In this document: positions 1 to 13,200 of the stretch, piece by piece
Numbering within the stretch: position 1 is the first letter of the stretch
Layout: each line of letters opens with the position of its first letter
Origin: Anticarsia gemmatalis
Taxonomy: Eukaryota > Arthropoda > Insecta > Lepidoptera > Erebidae
DNA length: 64,000 bases
Reading direction: 5' to 3'
NCBI RefSeq assembly: GCF_050436995.1
Contig: NC_134749.1
Coordinates: forward strand, 11,674,001-11,738,000
Notes under the pieces: model-generated
The model's database searches: none
Seen by the model: the letters and a program-made list of their open reading frames with translations, nothing else
What the model was told of the DNA's origin: nothing
Program-made: the position numbers and the translations under genes

Positions 1-361
1 TTGCGATGTATCCAAAGAATATATCCTATAGGGGTAGGCTCGTCATTTGCTGAAGTTTGTAAAAACGCATGCTCCACCTATTTCCCTCTAATGGATTTAT
101 AATGACATGAACTATGTACCATATGACAGGTTCGTGAGAATATTTTAGACACATCGTTTATTCACATTAGATAGAGCACCGAGAGAGTAAACACGTAGGC
201 ACTTGTTAAGTAAGAACAAAAATAAGTTGCTAATAGCGGTCACACGTTCTCTGGTTGACCTGTGAAGTCTACCTGCATATATGCCTGCGCAGGTAGACCG
301 TAGCAAGTCTGGTAATAAACCTGTGTAGTGTGTACAATGCAGGTTTTTGATTTATAGGACA
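1..361. other. non-coding, no gene seen
   Basis: AT-rich sequence without a convincing open frame. The only structure seen is a 10 bp inverted repeat (267-276 with 289-298, GTCTACCTGC/GCAGGTAGAC, 12-base loop). It probably belongs to an upstream intron of the CdsA gene, because the visible CdsA exons start in the middle of the protein. Confidence 0.5.
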
Positions 362-999
362 CTAGCTGACCCGCGCAACGTCGTTTGCGTGTATCCCGCT
401 ACTTCGACAAATACAGTGACGCTGCCCCCGCCGCCGCGGCCGGCCCGTACCGTGCCGCAATACTAATATCGTGATATCTCCTAAACTATATGTCTAAATA
501 ACACACTGTAAACTGCAAAAATAATCTAAATTAAATGCTCGTGATGATGAACTTACTTATTTTGATAAGGATATTTGTATTATTGGTTATATCACCAGTT
601 AAACATCACCCAACGAATTAAATGTTTTTTTAATACAGAAAAGTAGTTTTTGTGACTTAAATAAAAAAGCTGGATATATGTCATCGCGGACTTTTTTGTA
701 GAACTAATAAAGACCAATGTTTTTGCTATACATTGTTCTTACTTGTATCCAACGGTATAAGCGGCGCACGCACAAATGCAATCTTCAATTAGATTTTTTT
801 TCTGACTTCTTGGACATAAATCGCTATAACTCAGCTAATATAGTTTCAATGTATTTCAATTATATATAAAAACCTGTCGGAGAAAATACTCTTTCTATTA
901 GTGAAAACCGCATCAAAATCCGTTGCGTAGTTTTAAAGTTTTATGCATACGAAGGGACTACAGACAAAATGGGCGACTTTGTTTTATACTATGTAGTGA
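362..999 (-). mobile_element. non-autonomous Helitron
   Basis: On the minus strand the element starts with TCACTACATAG (right edge, 999) and ends with GGGTCAGCTAG (left edge, 362). It is flanked by A on the left and T on the right, as expected for Helitron insertion between A and T. Just inside the 3' end is the short CGCAAACGACGTTGCG palindrome, the hairpin position typical of Helitrons. No Rep/helicase coding is visible. The end sequences belong to a family found elsewhere in the window. Confidence 0.7.
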
Positions 1000-3900
1000 T
1001 GCGGTTACCTCTCCAGTAGACCGGAGTGTTTGTATGACATTATAGCAGAATCTGAAATTTATTTCAAATGAAATCATTGCGTAGTTTGAATTAAACAACG
1101 TTCTTTAAGCTTAAAAAAGAATCGTCGAAATGTAGAATCCTGTTGCAAACAGCAAGTCACACGCAATATTTCAGTTGTCATTTACATTGTCAATTTATTT
1201 CCTCACTTATTCAACACTAGAACGGTCTACGCATAATGAATCGATTCTTGTATAAATTAACCCAGTTGCACTATCGGATTAAGAAAGCAATCAACTAATT
1301 GGTCGACCTCTATACGAGGGACATGTTGCTTGCGTACTCGATCGTGAACTAATCAGACCTTTGTTCTATTCGTTGAATATGTGCGAGTAATTTGACTGAA
1401 ATACTAGGTTTTTTGTGTCGTTTACAGTGACCTACATTTAGAATCCACATTTGGTACTGAGTTGACTTACATATAACAGTAGGAATTTTTTAGTATTGTT
1501 TTGTTTTTCTGCAACGTAATACGACAGAAGTATTGCTCTTTTATCACCAATTTCAGGTTTCAACACCCAAGCTGTAGGAAATGAGGAATAGTTTAGGTGC
1601 TGAAATCAAAAATTCTGAAAAAGTTGGTGCTAAAAGACTTGGTAAAATAATCTTTGCAATTGCAATATCATATTTACGTTAATTTCTTAAGTGGTTCCTG
1701 AGTAACCAATTTTCACAAATCATTTAAAACATTATTAGGAACTATCTATCTTAAACCTAAAGTCCTTCATTTTCGTAGGTAACTAACACCCATTTACCTT
1801 TTAAATTTCTCATGTTTTTGGTTTTAAATCTCAATTAACGGTTTTCCAGCCTCCAGATTGATTAGAAGCGATAAATATATCCGAAATATGAGCCCGGGTG
1901 TTTTGTAATTAACGCGCCTTTGTCCCAACCAGATAATGTATCGCTTGATGGATTATGATCGATGTATGGCTTCCCACTGATTTAAGAGCCCTTATGCTAA
2001 CACTATAAGTACTATAACCAACACGAGTCGGCGAACGAGGATGTTTGAAAAACGGCAAGGAAAATGAGCCATGAACTACTGAATTTATATGAAAAATTGT
2101 TCGCTGTTTTTCAAAGTATGTAGATGCATTCAGAATTGCGAAACTCGGATTAAATTACAGAGCATTATTTTTGTTTGTGAAAGTAAGACTGAAAAAATTA
2201 TTATCAATAGGAATCTTTTTCTAAGTTTCATTAGATAGATCTCAAAATGAGAGTAAAATTTTATATTGATTTGTGAAATATATGTGTTTTACTGTATTTT
2301 AATTGAGACGAGGTCTTGTCGTAATTTTCTTTACAAATTTTGTTCAATGAAATAGAAAATTTTCGTGGTAAAACTATACTTTATTCCGTTGCATTGAACT
2401 TGGCGCCACATTTGATTGTAAATACGATGTGTTCTATCGTTTCTGTTTGTTTCTTTGAATTATTCAACAAAGTTTTCGATTAACATTCCAAATGACCTAT
2501 GTAAATGTGTATTTCGTGTTTTACATGACAAAAGTACCTAATATCATTTTCACCTCTATAGAAGTATTAGTTCACTTATCAAATGCAAAATTGACAGATA
2601 TTTTCATACATTTTCCGTCACTTTATCTGTCAGATTGGTTATTCGATAGTTATCCATAAGTCGTGATGAGACAAAAAGAAAGACTAATCCGAGAAATAAA
2701 TTTCAAGGATCCATTTTCTATACATTTATTTGCCAAAAGCACCTCAAAATATTCTTCAAATAAAGTTATCGAATGGAAATATCTGCTTTGAATTACTCAT
2801 TAATTTTAAAAAATGCTTTATAGCCTACATAATACAAACCCTTTCTAGAAATTAATACCTTCTATGTAAACATACCTGGTTAATGAACTCATTACCCGTT
2901 AACGAAAGTGTTTCATTACCAATTATATTCAGTAAACATAATTTAATCGCGTATAAAACGTTTATCAAATACCATCTACGAGTAAATTATCAATGTCTGA
3001 TTATCAATGTGTATCATTTATATTGATGTCGTTGTAAAGAACATTAATAATTCATTCACGAGATCTTCCCATTGCTTGCTTGATAACACGTTTTGTTAGA
3101 AAAAGACAAGGTATTGCTATTTGAAATATTTGCTGAAAAACATTGTCTTCATCGTTTAAAGAAAGTAAGAGCTGTAAATATCAGCAGGACAAGAAAATAT
3201 AAATTCAGATTTGTATAATTTTTTACAAATGAATAGTAAAGAAGAGGTATTGATTATACAAACGAGAAATATGTTATTTTAATAAGGTACTCATTACTGT
3301 TACACTGCTTGGCTCGCATTTCTTGTCATTATAAGAGACTAATAGTAAGATTTTAATTTGGAAATAATTTTAGAATGTATGCATAATTTTCTAGGTAAAA
3401 CTTTCGCAAGTTTGGTCCACCTATTCTCACTGATTTCTGAAGATATTAGTAAGTATCTGTCCTCATGACAAATGACAAGAAATCTCATACATTATGTATG
3501 TGCATAAACAATTTTTCACCGTCTGAAGTTGGCAGGGACGGCCGATTTGAATTATGGTATATACCTACGTTAGGAAAATGCCTACATACTAATGTAAATT
3601 ACTGTTTTCTCTTGCGTAGTTAAAGTATATAGCTAAGTGAACTAGTCACTATTTTAGAATCACTTACGTGAGCTAATGCTGACTCTTAACTCTCCTAGAG
3701 GAATCCAGACATAATCTGGATTTGCTGGACAAGAGCAAATATAAAAATTAAGAATGTTGAAAGTTGTCCTAGGTGTATAACATGCAAGTTGTCTCATATA
3801 TTATTTCATATTGGTAAAGCAAGTAACAATTTATACTTCATACACGGAAAGTACTATAGTCTAAACTCGGAAGCCGCGGGCCCATGTAAAATGACCGTAA

Positions 3901-4096
3901 CAGAATATAAACAAATTTTAATACATTTTACCGCAGGCACTCCCAATTGTAGACAAATAGCTAGTCAACCCCGAGAATGTACGAAGGGTTAGGCCTAAGA
4001 TACATAAGATAAGCTGAATTAGGAAGCAGGGTAGGGCAGGCAGGGCAGCTATTTTATTGATACTTTTTGTCTAAATTCCTTCATCTTTGTCAACAG
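1000..4096. other. probable CdsA intron, no exon seen
   Basis: AT-rich, without coding-like composition. I looked for the CdsA segment that should precede the exon at 4097 (the conserved aromatic-rich region upstream of the [11 protein letters not shown] block) and did not find it. The small open frame at 3789-3992 resembles nothing known. The stretch ends in the acceptor site TTTGTCAACAG at 4096. Confidence 0.5.
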
Positions 4097-4289
4097 GACT
4101 ACCTCAAGTTCCTGGTCACGTACCACCGGTTCATCTCCTTCAGTCTGTACTGCATGGGCTTCGTGTGGTTCGTGCTGTCCCTCGTCAAGAGATACTACAT
4201 GAGACAGTTCAGCCTCTTCGCCTGGACACACGTCGCTCTACTCATTGTGGTCACGCAGAGCTATCTTATCATACAGAATATATTTGAAG
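4097..4289 (+). CDS. CdsA: CdsA exon 1 of those visible
   Basis: Acceptor CAACAG|GAC and donor GAAG|GTAAGT. Encodes the conserved [12 protein letters not shown] block and two hydrophobic segments ending QNIFE; the last base starts the glycine codon completed by the next exon. GC content is clearly higher than in the flanks. Confidence 0.96.
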
Positions 4290-7200
4290 GTAAGTTTTTG
4301 TGTAATGTTGTAGATTCGTGCGAAATTAATATAATTACCGGTAATGTGTAGAACAAAAGTAGTTCTTGATTGTAATTTGATTGACAACGAAGCCATGACC
4401 AGAACACAAATAAGGGAGAAACTTCTTCATTATGATTTTATTGACGATAAACGTACGAAGATGATAGTGGTCATCGTTATTTAGCGTACTCTATTGGACA
4501 TTTATAATAGGTGATTTAGATTGATGAGATTGACTGTATGAGATGAGAAATTAATCATATTATTAAAAAGAATATCGTTGTTCTTTACAAGAAACAGTTC
4601 TGATTAATTATTTAATTAAGCTTAAAGATTACATACACAATCTAACATATCTTTTTGAAACAGATGATCATTTTGAATTTTATCGAGAGCTCTAGAGGTA
4701 TGTAAAGTTATAAATAAAGCTTGTCATCGTGTTTTAAGTCAGTCACGCCTACGAAAAAGATAAAATTTCCAATTCTCATCTTTCACCCAAAAATATAAAA
4801 AATTCTTGTACACGTACTCCCATGACACTTCAGGTTACTAAAAATACACTACAAATCGATGGGTAAACAAGAGAAGCGGTAAAAAGGGTAGCTGTTGTAT
4901 CCTCTACTCCCCTTACAAACGTGTCCCCATTCTATGTAGGTTACACCCAATAATGGAGCTTTCTAATTCACTTAATGGCTTTGAAAATTACTAGGAATAC
5001 TTTTACTTTAACGTCGTAGTTAGGTGCTGTATGAAACGACGGTATTTATTATATAAAACTAGGTTTTGCTCGTGACTTTGTCCGCGTTAAAAGATTTTTT
5101 GAGGTAAAATGTATTTGCCATTGGCATGTAGCTATTTATTGATGATGATTAAGTTGTAAACATAATTGTTTTTACCGCTGCTTAGAGTAACAAATTTTAT
5201 CAAAATACGTTTAATAGTATTTGCGTGTAAGAGTAACAAACATACATACGTCTATAATCACAAACATTCGCATTTATAACATTAGCGATAAAATAAGCGA
5301 AGGTTTTTTCTAGTCGTTAGTCATTCAGTTTAGGTCGTATAATGGTGAACGGAAAAGCAGATCAACCTAGGCTAAGTCCATTAGTCTGGACTGGATGCCG
5401 AATTAACGTAGGATTGAGGTTACGGAAATTAGGCATAGCGATTTAGGTCTAATATTTAAGCCTAGCTTTAGAAATATTTGATCCAGATTTTGTTGGAAGT
5501 TTAGGTTATAGTTAATTAGTTTAAGTTGTGGACAGAAACTGATATTTTTATTATAACTACATAGTATAAAGCAATGTCGCGTCCCGCGTCTGTACCTATG
5601 TCTGTATGTATGTATGTATGCTTAGATCTTTAAAACTACGCAATGAATTTTGATGCTGTTAAAGATAAGATAAACAAAAAGATGAAGAGAAAAAAATAAA
5701 AGATAAAGAGCAGTGATAGCCGAATGGTATAAGTTGACACCTCCCACGCAAGTGGTCGCAGGTTCGAACCCGAGGCAACACATCAATGACTTTTCGAAAT
5801 TATGTGTGTATTAGAAATAATTATCACATGCTCCAACGGTGAAGGAAAACACCGTGAGGAAACCTTGCATGCCTAAAATTTGTTTAATACATTTATTGAG
5901 GGCATGCAAAGTCCCCAACCCGCACTTGGCCAGCGTGGTGGACTCAAGGCCTAACCCCTCCCTCATTACGGGAGGAGACCCTTGCCCAGCATGGGCATGC
6001 CCATTATTGGGTTAAATTTATAATTTTATTTATTTTTAAAAGATAGGGTAATTCAAAACGACGTTTTATGTGGAAAAATGGAAAAGGTTTTTTTGTAAAA
6101 CAACTGTTTAAACCGGGCCAAGCCAGGGCAGGCCGCTAGTAAGTAATATTTTACACTCTCATAATGCAAAAATGTGCCCTTGGACATCATACCGTTCGTA
6201 ATTATATAATAATACACGCGTCTAAACAATAGTGGCCATATCTTTGAAACAATAGACTATACCTTGCATACGTCAATTCTATAAGCATATTGTTGCTATA
6301 GGTCTTCAATTGACAAGAATTTCCTTACAACTATTGATGTCTTACCCCCCCCCCCCCCGGTTTCTGAAGTATATACATTGATCGGTAATTTATCTTTTCA
6401 GTAGCGTTTTTTATATGAGTTTAAACGCTATTGAATAGATAAACTGCGGATAAATTTACTCAGAAACCGGGGGTTATTAAGTTAAAAGAATATGTATAGT
6501 TTTGCCTACTAAAATTATACTACCAGGGGCCAATAACTTCAAAAGACTTGTATTTATTGCAAACTTTTTATAGATTTTCGGTTTTATGTCAGCGAGAGTA
6601 AAAATTTAAAATGCCTTATGCATAACGAAATTTGGTTCCTATAAAATATTTTGAAGATTCATGAAAGCCTAGCCGCTTTGTAGTTACCGCAATAAAGTTA
6701 CATTAAAGTTAGTAAAAAATCTCACCCATGATATAACAGAGATAGTGTAATCAGGCATTGAACTTAAACCTTGATAACGAATTAGACCACATGCGAAAAG
6801 TATTGCATTCGATAATGTCGCGCTGCTTAGGTTAAAATAGCTACAACCTGAGTGCATAAGCATAATTGGTCTTTTCTTGGGTTTTCAACGTGTAGCTGAT
6901 GCAAAAATATTGATTGACTTGATTATACCCAAAAACTGGCCAAACGTATTCTCTACTATAAGTGGATAAGTAGGATAGGATAGTATACTTAAAATTCAGT
7001 TATTATGGCTGGTGTTTACTTAGGGAACCAATTCTCATTATAAAACATCATCAAAATACAATTCTTGTGTCGATCTCTTAGTCTACCTGACTTTCCTTTG
7101 AAAAAGACAGTTGGTTCCTCCACGTATATTCATATAGGATACTAGAGATTAAAGATTGCCACTTGGAACAATCTTTACAAACTTTCCTGCCGAGATGAAG

Positions 7201-10200
7201 GCATGTGAATATAGCAATTAAAGATTGTAAGAATCGTTTCTTCTTTAAATCATAATAAACTCAAATCAAGGTATTGTAACTAGACTATACGAATCTTATC
7301 AAAAGGGTGTTTAGCAATAACTTGCTACAATTTTAAAAAATTCAGTGTTGGTGTCAATGAAATCGTCGACTTATGTTAATCGTAAGGGCGTTGGTTCAAT
7401 ATCGATTTAAAGGGTCAATCAATCAACCTTTCGCCCCGCACTGATTCATTATTCCAGAATAAATTATATTGTGTTTATTTACTTGGTTAACGCGAAATAA
7501 GTTCTATGTTGATATAATATTTTACGCTGTTTTATTGCGCGAGTGCTGACTATTGAATTATTATACTTGAGACCGGTTTTTGTCATAGTGGTTATGTTAT
7601 TCGTCAGTCATCAGGTTGGGGACCTAGGTCTAGTCTTTATAATCTACTAGCTTCTAGAATAAACTAGAACTAGCTAGAAGAAACTCGTTCATTATACTAG
7701 AAAGGATGGTGTACTTATAGCTGATTGCATTCATAATATTGAATAAAAACTTGAGGTTTATATGTCAAGAAAATTACAGCTATATTTTGTCTGTAAAACC
7801 TATTTGCCTGGAAGATATACATCTAAATAAAATGGCATTTTTGTTATGCACAAACTGGTCTTAGTTTAGTTATATGCAGTTTTAAACTACCACATTCAAA
7901 GCAATCTAGTAATTACTTGCAATACACTACGTTTCTCATACATCCATACATTAGTCGTAGATCTACAATCATAGACAATTATAAACACTAGAGCACACTA
8001 TTATAAGGTAGGACAATACGCACGATAACATTGTACGTACGTCGGTGTCATGTCAACATTGTCACGGACGGGGAAGCCTTTCAAACGATATAACTAGGCC
8101 AAATAGATGTAAGAATGAGAATATGAGATAGAGTAGCGGCGAGCGGAGCGAGTTAACTTTCTAGAAACTAGATACAGACTTTCAGAATTAGTGTGTTTTG
8201 ATTATTTCTGTACAATAGACATAAAGAAGCGCTTCATGCAATAACTCTCGGTTTCTGAGGTAAATTTAGCGGTAGTTTATGTATTCAATAGCGTTTAAAC
8301 TCATATAAAAAACGTTATTGAAAAGATAAACTATCGCTGAATGTACCTCAAAAACCGGGTATAACACCTATGTACGAAATAGCCCATTATGTACCAATAC
8401 ACATATAAAAAGACATATGTATGTAACACTAGTCTCTCTAAAATCAGTCTTCAATAAAGTGTGCATTCAGCCTAAGCGCTCTTACAAAAGTGTTTGTGTT
8501 TTACCGACTTTATACGAATGTACTAAATATATATTAATATATATTTTATCCTTGGAAACAAAACGTTTCTAAATTGAATTTATGAAATATGTGATATTAT
8601 ATAACATTTAGACACTTAAAAAAAAATATTGCTTTTCGTCTTGAATTCAAAATAGCCTACGCTTGAGAAAAACATAAAAAAATAGAATTAAATTAGAAAA
8701 TAAGTAGGTACTTATAGGCAGCGATTGGAAATGTTACCTCGTGTGCAATCTAATATATTTTTTAACTAAGTCATTCTATGGAGATAAGCCTTTATCCCAA
8801 TCGATATTAGTAGAACAGTACTTTGTATCCATATATGACGTCACTGCCAGTCAGAATGATACCTAAGTAGTGTATGACGAAAACTTATTAGTCATTAGTC
8901 GTACGATCTGATAAAGGAGTTGCAAGTTCATATTTGTGAGGAAATATCATCAAACACCCGATTTAATTAGTCGATGAGAATAGTATTGCACGTACTGATT
9001 CCGATGTTTATCATTTATTATTCTGATGCAATTATTTTATCTGGGAATCTTAAAAATAATGACTCTTTAGTCTAAGATCATGACGTTGAAATGAATATTT
9101 AATACATATGTACATAAATCTTTTCATAACGAGATTTATGTAGTTTTATAGTGTAAAACTGCATCGTGACGCGTTATTCTTAATGTTAACACTAAAGTTG
9201 ATTTCGATAAACATATCGCTTACAGGTAACGCATTTCGTGGTAATAATTTTTTAATATTTCATTAATATTGTACCGACTGTTTCGACTCGAACGATCTCT
9301 CCGAAACATCCCGCTACCTATAGTTTTAGAAGGTAATACTAATTTCCTAATTGCCTTTAAAGTATAGAAAGAAATATTCCCAGACTGACGATTTTGACAA
9401 TATCATCTTTCTTCTGCTTGTTAGATAAGGTTTGTCATAAGGCAACTGCTATTAGTCTCTATCAAAAAAAAACACCCAAAATAAATTACTTCAAGTATAC
9501 CATACTAATATTTCTAATCGCTAGGTTTGTCATAAGGCAAATGCTTTTATTCTCTATTGAAAAATCTCGGCAAAATCCACTACTTTAGTATACCCTATGA
9601 TTAATTTCTAATCGCTATCGCCAATCTAATAGAACCGCAGTCCAACACCTACAAGACTCGTTACAGGGAAGCCGTCGCTAAAATAGATTACGTTGGTTTG
9701 TGTCAGCACATACACCACAAACCTATAATAAACCCTAACATCTTAATCATTAGGTCTATTTTCATTTACCAACTGTTTATTGAATGTCTTCACTCTGCAC
9801 GTAACAGGTGATCGATATATTTCGCACATTATGAACATGTATCTTTATATCGATTTGTTTATGTTAGTCGGTTTCATTTGAACTGAAGTGTAATTTTGTA
9901 TGTAGGTACCTTGAGAATTGCTAGAATGTGTAAAGATTGGTGTGCAGATTTTTTTTTGCCGACGGATTAGGATTACCTTAGGTACAATTATGCAAGAAAT
10001 AATTACTTTTTAGTGTGCAACAGGCTTTGTACTTTGATAAAATTTATTCCTAGATTCTATACGTAGGTGTTTATTGTATTGAATATCTGTTTAGTTTTTG
10101 ATAATATGTATCTAATCAATAATTTAAAAAAGGGAAATATGAAAGCTGTATTCGACGAAACTACTAAATTTTCTTTTCGTCCAATATTTTGAGTTCCTAG

Positions 10201-13200
10201 CACTAGTCTCGCCTCTACTACAGGAATCCTTTACAGGCAAAACTTGCCAGCGAAAAAAGAACGTATTTCATATATAAAAGTTGAAATATCACCTTGTGTA
10301 CACCTCTGCATAGCTCTTCAAAATCAAAAGACTCAGAATGCTTCATAATAATCGAATTCTGATAACTAACACTTCAGAAACACATCACAGTATTCCATGG
10401 CGAAACACATACATTATTCACCTACAATTTCACAGAAAAGCTATAAAACAACATTGTAAGCATTAAACGAGTGCACGTAGATAATTTGGAAGTATTTCAA
10501 CAGTATCTCGTACGAAACAATCGCGTAATGAGTGAACACGCTGCACTTTATTATTAGACTTTTGATCTTCGACCTCGACATTGTTTCCTCGGCTGGAGCT
10601 TGTCTTGCTGCTTCATATATGTTAGTGAAAAACGTACTGTGTATTTTTAATATTGCTTTTGAGTTACGAAAAGCCTCTATAAACCTATTTTAGTTATGAA
10701 ACTACGATAATATGTTTTCTATTTTTCATTTCGCTAAGGAGTGAAAGAAACAAAACACTATAAGCCTTTCATAACTCCATGTGTTTTTATGAATAAGAGG
10801 GTTTGAGTTTTATTACCATATTTATGGCTTCTGGTCAGTGATTTCGTCGTAAGCATAAGGAACCAACTTCTAACTTGCGCTCCGAAACACAGATGACGGA
10901 TCTTCTCAGCTCTATTAACACTAAGCACTAAGCAGCTAAAAATATGATCTGAATTGGCTGTGAGTGCCTCGATTTGAGGATTCTATCTCTATCTACGACA
11001 CATTCTTCCTCATCTCGTTTCCAGAACTTTTCTGTAATTTTTTTTGTTTTGCACCTTCAATATTATTAGAGTAAATAAACAATTTTATAAAGAACGAGTA
11101 ATGTGTATTCCCCATGTAGATATCTTATTATACAAACTTATCAAGTCAACCCTGTTACAATGTCATAATATTATGAAATAGAAGGAGTACTTTATAAAAA
11201 TACAGTAGCGACTCGTTTCGTGTTGCCCTCAAGTTTGTTATGTTAGCGACCTCCGTTCGCGTGCAAACTTTAACCGTTCTAACTAGTATTTATGTCAAGA
11301 TTCAAGTATATAAATCTAGAAAAATAACGTGCTTCATGTTTACTTTGCCGTGTATTTTGTTATCTTTATTTTTCGATGTTAGTTTTAAGGGAAGTCGTTT
11401 CATTTTGTGGGCTGTTTATTGTAGTGATACTATTGCTGGTATTGTATGTCTTTCGGTCGTTAGCACCTTAAATTCTTACTTAAGCGATTTCGATAAGTAA
11501 AATATACACCTCAATACTTTCCTACAGCTCTATTAAGGGCTCCAGAAGTTGGTTGATTTTATTTTCTTGGGGTTTTCTAGACTAAATTATTGGCTTATTT
11601 TCTGGTGTTATAGGTACTGCAATAATACATATTATTTAATAAATACAGGTTTTAATTACTAACGACTGCTTGTTAGTACTTAAGTTGATTAGTAATGTAG
11701 GGATGTATTTTTTACCGAGAGGGAACATTTCCAAAAGATACCAGACCTTCTTGAGCTTGTGTACATCAAGAACTCTTCAGAAAAAGTAGTAGGCACCGCA
11801 ATTTGTCATTCAAAGGCAAAGATAAGAGGCATTAAATGTATATTCACATCCTATAAGACTAGTAATATATCATCTTATATTTTGCGTTATCAAATATTAA
11901 ATTTCCACGGAGACGAATTGCACGATGCAGTAATGAATACAAGATAACGGTATCTGCAGAATGCAGCGCCGCGCCGTCTGGCATCAAGCCAGTCAGCAAT
12001 CGATGATATCATGTCATACGCCACTAAAACACGAATGTCGCAGAATGCAAGGGAAAACATAAGAAAATTAGTTTTAAAAAGAGACTTTTGAATTTTCCAG
12101 GTAAAACTATTGTTACGTGCATTAAGTGTACTGCTAAGAAAGCGCTGGAAAAGGCCCTGTGTCTAAATTTCAACCAATTATTAATGAAGTCGCAAAATTA
12201 TAGTACTTACTAATTTATCTTTGAAAATGTGTGCTTCTGCATTAAAAATTCAACACCACACATGTTCTCCAATTTTGAACGTAAAAGCAAACTAATTTGC
12301 CGAACGAAATCAGCAAAGTTCGACACTTAATTTAACTTGTTCTGGAACTTCTCTGAGATTTTAAATCACGTTGTACATAGAGTCCTATAGTATTTGCTAC
12401 AAGAGTATCCATGTGTACTTCACCATAGCACATATTTCACTGAATATTTAGTACGGTGTGCCCATGGGAAATCTGTAACATTTGCGACACGAATATGTTT
12501 CAAAATAACTGGCAATTTATCAAGCCACTATGATTTCCTTGCATGATACCGCTCTGAATTATCGGTCGTTAAACTACGAGTCTACTTACAGGCTTATCAC
12601 TTGAATAAATAGCTAATTTTATAGGCTTTTCGAGTAATTAACATTGCTGTACATAACTAATTGTCGTTTTATTCGGCTACCTACAGTTCAACTACTGAAG
12701 GGTTGATAAGATTCGTCAAAAGTATCTGAAAAACATATGAAAATTACAAAAAAACACTTCTTCAATAAAAGCTTCTTAAAACAGTTTCTTTTTGCAATAT
12801 CGCCGCGACATGTCCAATCAAATAAACGAGTATTGTATCAATAACGTCGCTTGTTACAAATTGATCTAGATTGACGTATCGAGGGTAGCTCCGGTCGAAG
12901 CCCTTTTACTTCACGTGCCGCTTTTTATGTCTGGAAATTTTTTGACTGTTTTCTCTTTTGTTGGCTGATATTTATTCCTTTAAGATTTTATTTTGTGCTG
13001 GCATTAGGCAGAACGTTTTTGAAGTCCTTTCATACCCATGTAGTCTGTGGATGGTCGATGATATGAGGTTGGCGACTTTGTTTCAAAGGTGGGCAAATTC
13101 GGCTCATGATTATTTGAAATTAAGAGTAGCCAACTTCAAGCCGTCAAGATGATGGTGGTGATAGGTGGGTCGGCGACTGTAGTGTACTCCATTATGTTAA

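Noticed and set aside
3789..3992. Small open frame upstream of the first visible CdsA exon
   Set aside because: Its product does not resemble CdsA or any family I know, it has no splice sites in a useful position, and an open frame of 67 codons is expected by chance.
5706..5800. tRNA gene
   Set aside because: The A and B boxes belong to a SINE with a conserved non-tRNA body and further copies in the window. The same applies to the tRNA-like heads at 19134, 19761 and 55457.
11240..11500. 86-codon open frame with hydrophobic stretches in the CdsA intron
   Set aside because: No recognisable family, low-complexity AT-rich coding, no neighbouring exons or promoter-like sequence. Judged to be chance.
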